Position numbers and translations under genes: made by a program. The notes below the pieces were generated by a model, which saw only the letters and a list, made by a program, of their open reading frames with translations, ran no database searches and was not told where the DNA came from. From Rubrivivax sp. (GTDB lineage: Bacteria > Pseudomonadota > Gammaproteobacteria > Burkholderiales > Burkholderiaceae_C), in NCBI GenBank assembly GCA_026125665.1, contig JAHCKS010000009.1, positions 1 through 64,000 on the forward strand: a stretch of DNA of 64,000 bases. The letters are read 5' to 3'. Shown one piece after another: positions 59,005 through 64,000 of this stretch (position 1 is its first letter; each line of letters starts with the position of its first letter).

Positions 59005-60678
59005 ATGCAGGTCGGTCGCTTCTGGCGCACCATTCGCTGGCTGAAGCCGGCGCAGGTCATCGGCCGTGCGCGCTTCAAGCTCCACCGGCCCCGGCCCGAC
59101 CTGCGCCCGCCGCCGCCGGCGCTCGAGCTTCCCGCTGCGGCGCGTGCCGGCGCCTGGGCGGCACCACCGCGCCGCGAACGCAGCCTCTTGTCGCCGACGC
59201 GCCTGCGCTTCCTCGGCGTCGAACACGACCTGGAAGAGGTCGGCTGGGACGACGAGACGCTACCCTTGCTGTGGCGCTACAACCAGCACTACTTCGACGA
59301 CCTCAACGCCGAGGGCGCAGAAGGGCGCCGCGAGTGGCATCGGGCGCTCGTGGCGCGCTGGATCACCGAGAACCCGCCCGGCCGAGGCACCGCGTGGGCA
59401 CCGTACCCGGTGAGCCTGCGCATCGTGAACTGGATCAAGTGGTTCTGCGCCGGCCAGCCGCCGGCCGGGCCCTGGCTGGCGAGCCTGGCCGTGCAGGCCC
59501 GCTGGCTGACGCGGACACTCGAGTGGCACCTGCTCGGCAACCACCTCTTCATCAATGCCAAGGCGCTCGTCTTCGCCGGCCTGTGCTTCCAGGGCGAGGA
59601 GGCCGGCGCCTGGCTCACCACTGGCCTGCGCATCCTCGAGCGCGAGCTGCCCCGGCAGATCCTGGCCGACGGCGCGCAGTTCGAACGCTCGCCGATGTAC
59701 CACGCCCTGGCGCTGGAGGACCTGCTCGACCTGCTGAACATCGTCGAGGCCCTGGCGCCCGCGGCCTCCCCGGTGCGGCGGATCGGACCCGACCTGCGGC
59801 AGCGGGCGAGCGCGATGCTGCACTGGCTGCGCTGCCTTCGTCACCCGGGCGGGGCGCTGGCCCGCTTTAACGACACGGCCGAGGGCATCGCACCGCCGAT
59901 CGACGCCATCGAGGCGTACGCAGCCGGCCTGGGTGTCACCGCGCCGCCGCCCCTCGGTGAAGGTGTGCAGGTGCTGCGGCCCAGCGGATATGTGCGCGCC
60001 GTGCGCGGCCCGCTGGTGCTGTTGATCGACGTTGCGCCGATCGGCCCGGACTACCAGCCGGGTCATGCACACGCCGACACGCTGTCGTTCGAACTGTCGC
60101 TCGGAGACCGGGAGCTCGTCGTCAACCGGGGCACCTCGGTGTACGGCGACGGCGCGCGCCGCCAGCTCGAGCGCAGCACCGCGGCGCACAGCACGGTGCA
60201 GATCGGCACGCACGACTCGTCGGAGGTGTGGGCCGGGTTCCGCGTGGGTCGGCGCGCGCGGCCGCTGGACGTCGCCGTCGATGGGTGGCGGGTCCATGGC
60301 GCGCACGACGGCTACGCGCATCTGACGGGCCGACCGGTGCACCGGCGCGAGTGGCTGCTCGACGGCGAGGCGCTGCTCGTTCGCGATCGCGTCGCGCCGA
60401 CACCCGGCCAGCCCTGCATCGCCCGCTACCATCTCGCGCCCGGCCTCAGCTGCGAGCCCCGCGGACGCGCCGAGTGGCTGGTCCACCGGGATGGCGAGGC
60501 GCTGGCCACGGCCAAGGTACTCCACGGCAGCGGCGCGCTCGAACCATGGCAACATGCGCGCCGCTTCGGCGAGCTCGTCCCCGCGCAGACACTCGCCGTT
60601 CGACTCGACGATGGGGCAGCCGACGTGCTCTGGACCCCGGTGCCGGGGCCACCACTACATGCTGGGAGTGACGCATGA
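59005..60678 (+). CDS. Heparinase II/III family protein
   Basis: The 557-residue protein has an all-helical N-terminal toroid region (LPLLWRYNQHYFDDLN, WHLLGNHLFINAKALVFAGL) and the heparinase II/III C-terminal domain (about 320-540: GHAHADTLSFELSLGDRELV, NRGTSVYGDGARRQLERSTA, AHSTVQIG, EVWAGFRVGRRAR). No signal peptide is visible, so it may act in the cytosol or on the growing repeat unit. It follows WecB and the bi-domain oxidoreductase, a common trio in polysaccharide clusters. The ATG at 59005 was chosen. A TTG at 58996 has a closer AGGA Shine-Dalgarno and may be the real start. Confidence 0.87.
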   Translation: MQVGRFWRTIRWLKPAQVIGRARFKLHRPRPDLRPPPPALELPAAARAGAWAAPPRRERSLLSPTRLRFLGVEHDLEEVGWDDETLPLLWRYNQHYFDDLNAEGAEGRREWHRALVARWITENPPGRGTAWAPYPVSLRIVNWIKWFCAGQPPAGPWLASLAVQARWLTRTLEWHLLGNHLFINAKALVFAGLCFQGEEAGAWLTTGLRILERELPRQILADGAQFERSPMYHALALEDLLDLLNIVEALAPAASPVRRIGPDLRQRASAMLHWLRCLRHPGGALARFNDTAEGIAPPIDAIEAYAAGLGVTAPPPLGEGVQVLRPSGYVRAVRGPLVLLIDVAPIGPDYQPGHAHADTLSFELSLGDRELVVNRGTSVYGDGARRQLERSTAAHSTVQIGTHDSSEVWAGFRVGRRARPLDVAVDGWRVHGAHDGYAHLTGRPVHRREWLLDGEALLVRDRVAPTPGQPCIARYHLAPGLSCEPRGRAEWLVHRDGEALATAKVLHGSGALEPWQHARRFGELVPAQTLAVRLDDGAADVLWTPVPGPPLHAGSDA

Positions 60679-62072
60679 CACGAATCGGCCCCACGCGACG
60701 AGCAGTGCTGCTGGCGGGTGCCGCGATGGCAGCTTGCGGCGGGGGCGGCGACGACGACACGCCCGATGTGCGCTCGGTCGTCGTCAACGATCACGGGCCG
60801 ATCTTCCGCAGCCTGACGATCGAACTCACCGGGCCGGCGGACGTCGAGGTGGAGTACGGGACGACCTCCGGGGAGCGACTGCGCATACAGACCTCGGCGC
60901 CCGCGCAGTCGCGCCACGACATTCCGCTGCCGCGACTGCGCGCGCAGAGCACGTACTCCTACCGCCTGCGCATCCGCCCCAGAGCGCGCCAGCCATGGAG
61001 TGCCGTGGTCGGCGAGTTCACGACGGCCGCCCTGCCCGCGGACCTGGCGGCTCTCACCTTCGTGCGCACGGGAACCCTGTCGACGCCGCTTCTCTTCCTC
61101 TCGGTCCGCTCGGCGTTCACCGGCGGCGTCATCGTCGACCGCGAGGGCCAGATCGTCTGGTACGGGCGGTCGAACGGCGCACCGCAAGGCGCGTTCGGGC
61201 GCGCCAACGGCCACTGGGTGATGGTGAACGGCCCAGGCGGCCTCGAGGAGTTCGACATCCACGGCCGCGTGGCGGCATCGCTGGCCCACACCGACCTCGC
61301 CGCGCAGAGCGGCATCATCCACCACGGGCTTGCCGAGACGCACGACGGCAAGATCCTGCTGCTGGCGTTCGATCCCCGCACGATCAACGGTCTGACGCGA
61401 TACGGCGAGAACCTGTGGTTGTGGAGCGGCGACTCGACGCCGCCCGTCAAGGTCTGGAGTGCCTTCGACCACCTCGACCCCGCCGTCTACTTCGGCCCGC
61501 GCTCGGTCCCGACCGACTGGTTCCACGCCAACCACGTCTCGATCGGGCCGCAGGGCGATGTCTACGTCTCGTTCCACTTCCTCGACAAGGTCATCTCGAT
61601 CGCCCCGGACTTCGGCTCCATCCGATGGCAGCTGGGCGGGCTGAACAGCACTTTCGCGCTCGACGCGGACCAGGTCTTCTCCGGCCAGCACTCCGCACGC
61701 GAAGTCGGACCGAACCGCGTTCTGCTGTTCGACAACGGGTTTGCGCGCGCCGACGCCTCGCGCTGGTCGCGCCTGATCGAGTTCGAGGTGAATGTCGCCA
61801 TGGGACGAGCCCGCATTGCCTGGCAGTACCGGCCCGAACCGGACATCTGGGCATCGATCATCAGTTCGGTCCGGCGCCTGGCCAACGGCAACACGCTCGG
61901 CACGTTCGGCACCCCGGCCGGCCTGCAGGGATCGACCGGACCGATCAGCGTGCACGAGGTTTCACCCGCGGGTCAGCTGCTCGCCCGCATCGACATCAGC
62001 GGACCCGGCGTGACTTCGGTGTTCCAGGGTGATGCCGTCGCGTCGATCGGCGGTGAGTCCGCGGTCGCGTAG
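60675..62072 (+). CDS. Arylsulfotransferase (ASST)-like lipoprotein
   Basis: The 465-residue protein has a lipoprotein signal with lipobox AAMAACGGGG (Cys21) and then a possible fibronectin-like domain (about 30-130). A propeller-type domain follows with HHGLAETHDGKILLLAF, TDWFHANHVSIGPQGDVYVS, VSFHFLDKVISIA and GQHSAREV, as in the arylsulfotransferase family. The family moves sulfate between phenolic esters without PAPS. It may therefore modify the exported polymer with sulfate, but a binding or structural role is also possible because the catalytic histidine cannot be placed with confidence. It overlaps the heparinase gene (ATGA). Confidence 0.75.
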   Translation: MTRIGPTRRAVLLAGAAMAACGGGGDDDTPDVRSVVVNDHGPIFRSLTIELTGPADVEVEYGTTSGERLRIQTSAPAQSRHDIPLPRLRAQSTYSYRLRIRPRARQPWSAVVGEFTTAALPADLAALTFVRTGTLSTPLLFLSVRSAFTGGVIVDREGQIVWYGRSNGAPQGAFGRANGHWVMVNGPGGLEEFDIHGRVAASLAHTDLAAQSGIIHHGLAETHDGKILLLAFDPRTINGLTRYGENLWLWSGDSTPPVKVWSAFDHLDPAVYFGPRSVPTDWFHANHVSIGPQGDVYVSFHFLDKVISIAPDFGSIRWQLGGLNSTFALDADQVFSGQHSAREVGPNRVLLFDNGFARADASRWSRLIEFEVNVAMGRARIAWQYRPEPDIWASIISSVRRLANGNTLGTFGTPAGLQGSTGPISVHEVSPAGQLLARIDISGPGVTSVFQGDAVASIGGESAVA

Positions 62073-62234
62073 CGGCGGCCGGTTGCCTTGCCGGTGGCGC
62101 GTTGCGCGCCGCGGCATCGATGTGACCGGCGGCCCCGCGCGCGACGCGGCCGCAGGCAACGCCCGCCGCGCCGGACGCCCGCCCGTGAGTCGCCCGTGCG
62201 TTCCGACACTCGAGACTCTGCCGCGGCGCCACCG

Positions 62235-63476
62235 ATGCACATCCTGTTCCTCACCGACAACTTCCCACCCGAGGTCAACGCCCCGGCGAGCCGTACGCAC
62301 GACCACACGCGCCAGTGGGCGGCAGCCGGCGAGCAGGTGACCGTGATCACCTGCGCCCCGAACTTCCCCACCGGCCGCGTGCTGCCCGGCTACCGAAACC
62401 GCCTGTGGCAGCAGGAGCAGGTCGACGGCGTTCGCGTCATCCGCGTGTGGAGCTACATCACCGCCAATGAAGGCTTCGCGCGGCGCGTGCTCGACTACCT
62501 GAGCTACATGCTGATGGCCTTCGTCGCGGCGCTCTTCGTGCGGCGGGTGGACATCGTCGTCGCCACGTCGCCGCAGTTCTTCACGGCCGTGGCCGGCTGG
62601 GCCGTCGGTGCCGTGAAGCGCGTGCCGTTCGTCTTCGAGCTTCGCGACCTGTGGCCGGAGTCGATCAAGGCCGTCGGCGCGATGAAGGAGTCGGCTGTCA
62701 TCCGCTGGCTCGAGCGGCTGGAGCTGTTCCTCTACCGTCGCGCCGCGCTCATCGTCTCGGTCACGCACGCCTTCCGCGAGACGCTGGCGCGGCGCGGCAT
62801 CGACGTCGCGAAGATCGAAGTCGTCACGAACGGCGTGGACATCGGCCGCTTCTCGCCGCGGCCGAAGGACGCCGCCCTCGAGGCCGAGCTCGGCCTGCAG
62901 GGCTGCTTCGTTGCCGGCTACATCGGCACACACGGCATGGCGCATGCGCTCGAGACGCTGCTCGCGGCGATGCGGCGGCTGCGCGAGCATCCTGACCACC
63001 CGGAAGGGCGCGATATCCGGCTCGTGCTGCTGGGTGACGGCGCCCGCAAGGCGGCGCTGCGCGAGGAGGCGAAGCGGCTGGGCGTGATGGACGCCGTGCG
63101 CTTCATCGACACCGTGCCGAAGGAACAGGTGGCACGCTACTGGTCGCTGCTGGACGTGTCGATCATCCATCTGCGGCGCACCGAGCTCTTCACGACCGTG
63201 ATTCCGAGCAAGCTCTTCGAGTGCATGGGCATGGGCATCCCGGTGCTGCACGGCGTGGCCGGCGAATCGGCCGGCATCGTCGAGCGCGAGGGCTGCGGCG
63301 TCGTGTTCGAGCCGGAGAGCGTGGATCAGCTGGTCGAAGGCCTGCTGCGGCTGCAGGCCGACGCCGCGCTGCGCGGGCAGATGCGGTCGGCGGGCTTGCG
63401 AGCCGCACGCGGCTATGACCGCACGGCGCTCGCGTCGCGCATGCTCGAGGCGCTGCGCAGGGTGGCCGGCGCGTAG
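62235..63476 (+). CDS. Family 4 glycosyltransferase, WbuB-like
   Basis: The 413-residue GT-B enzyme begins [20 protein letters not shown] and has [58 protein letters not shown] and the donor site [20 protein letters not shown]. The pattern is typical of WbuB-type transferases, which in E. coli O26/O145-like loci add L-FucNAc. The C-terminal 64 bp overlap the 3' end of the convergent dehydratase gene. The 162-bp gap before it (62073-62234) has no supported gene. Confidence 0.87.
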   Translation: MHILFLTDNFPPEVNAPASRTHDHTRQWAAAGEQVTVITCAPNFPTGRVLPGYRNRLWQQEQVDGVRVIRVWSYITANEGFARRVLDYLSYMLMAFVAALFVRRVDIVVATSPQFFTAVAGWAVGAVKRVPFVFELRDLWPESIKAVGAMKESAVIRWLERLELFLYRRAALIVSVTHAFRETLARRGIDVAKIEVVTNGVDIGRFSPRPKDAALEAELGLQGCFVAGYIGTHGMAHALETLLAAMRRLREHPDHPEGRDIRLVLLGDGARKAALREEAKRLGVMDAVRFIDTVPKEQVARYWSLLDVSIIHLRRTELFTTVIPSKLFECMGMGIPVLHGVAGESAGIVEREGCGVVFEPESVDQLVEGLLRLQADAALRGQMRSAGLRAARGYDRTALASRMLEALRRVAGA

Positions 63477-64000
63477 CCCTGCACCAGCTCCTGAAGCAGC
63501 GCCAGCACGCCGTCCGCATCACCCGCCGCGCTGGCCACCTCGAACTCGCGCAACCTGCGCTCCAGCTCCGCCCACGGCAAGAACCCCTCGCGCGCCTTCA
63601 TGATGCGCGGGTGATCGGTCGGTTGCGGGTTGTCGCCGATCAGCAGCTCCTCGTAGAGCTTCTCGCCGGGCCGCAGGCCCGTGACGACGATCTCGATGTC
63701 GCCGCCGGGGTGCTCGGTGTCGCGCACGGCCAGGCCCTGCAGCTCGATCATGCGCCGCGCCAGGTCCATGATGCGCACGGGCTGCCCCATGTCGAGCACG
63801 AAGACCTCGCCGCCACGCGCCATCGCGCCGGCCTGCACGACGAGCTGCGCCGCTTCGGGGATGGTCATGAAGAAGCGTGTCACCTCGGGGTGCGTCACCG
63901 TCACCGGGCCGCCGTTCCTGATCTGCTGGCGGAAGAGCGGCACCACCGAGCCCGACGAGCCGAGCACGTTGCCGAAGCGCACGGCCGAGAAGCGTGTCGG
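63413..64000 (-). CDS. WbpM/CapD-type nucleoside-diphosphate-sugar 4,6-dehydratase, C-terminal part (5' end beyond window)
   Basis: The visible 195 residues are the C-terminal end of a FlaA1/WbpM/CapD dehydratase: [60 protein letters not shown] and [16 protein letters not shown]. Such enzymes make UDP-4-keto-6-deoxy-GlcNAc for FucNAc, QuiNAc or bacillosamine-type sugars. The rest, including the N-terminal membrane domain expected in WbpM, lies outside. The 3' end overlaps the WbuB-like gene by 64 bp in tail-to-tail orientation. Confidence 0.88.
   Translation of the reverse strand, partial: PTRFSAVRFGNVLGSSGSVVPLFRQQIRNGGPVTVTHPEVTRFFMTIPEAAQLVVQAGAMARGGEVFVLDMGQPVRIMDLARRMIELQGLAVRDTEHPGGDIEIVVTGLRPGEKLYEELLIGDNPQPTDHPRIMKAREGFLPWAELERRLREFEVASAAGDADGVLALLQELVQGYAPATLRSASSMRDASAVRS

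Overview
The window looks like a chromosome segment of a high-GC betaproteobacterium of the order Burkholderiales, probably near Rubrivivax, Leptothrix, Piscinibacter or Methylibium. The grounds are a GC content near 70 percent and the conserved gene order rpoE-rseA-rseB-mucD / lepA-lepB-DUF4845-rnc-era-recO-pdxJ-acpS-nagZ together with yceD/rpmF-plsX-fabH-fabD-fabG-acpP-fabF. The genus assignment is an inference. No tRNA, rRNA, CRISPR array, insertion sequence or prophage gene was seen.

Left part (1 to about 28,000), mostly on the minus strand. It opens with the 3' end of RNase E (+). Next comes a large soluble PAS/GAF hybrid histidine kinase, then a tightly packed housekeeping block from nagZ back to lepA. 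A clear intrinsic terminator at 13048-13080 separates this block from the envelope-stress set mucD, rseB, rseA, rpoE. Then follow the fatty-acid genes fabF, acpP, fabG, fabD, fabH, plsX with rpmF and yceD. The fab block is interrupted between fabD and fabH by a 167-bp long-palindrome element. A Maf-type pyrophosphatase and an RsmI-like methyltransferase lie on the plus strand, followed by a DEAD-box helicase (-).

Right part (about 28,000 to 64,000) is one large surface-polysaccharide locus. A MraY/WecA-type initiating transferase (-) is divergent from about thirty plus-strand genes, many overlapping by 4 bp (ATGA, GTGA) or by TGATG. In order: an SLBB/OPX export protein, a Wzz-like chain-length protein without kinase domain, an EPS-type MarR regulator, a complete legionaminic acid pathway (legB, legC, legG, legI, legH, ptmE, legF), a first amidotransferase-HisH-HisF module, an acyltransferase/class III aminotransferase/SDR trio, a Wzx flippase, a possible glycosyltransferase, a second HisH-HisF pair, a Wzy-like polymerase, a second amidotransferase, a glycosyltransferase, a Gfo/Idh/MocA oxidoreductase, a methyltransferase, a bi-domain oxidoreductase, WecB, a heparinase-like protein, an arylsulfotransferase-like lipoprotein and a WbuB-like glycosyltransferase. 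The window ends in a minus-strand WbpM/CapD-type dehydratase that runs off the edge.

Taken together the right part predicts a Wzx/Wzy-assembled polymer carrying a legionaminic-acid-type nonulosonate and, because two separate ammonia-delivering amidotransferase modules are present, probably two acetamidino-modified sugars. Both HisF-like proteins have lost the first catalytic aspartate of true HisF, which argues against a role in histidine synthesis.
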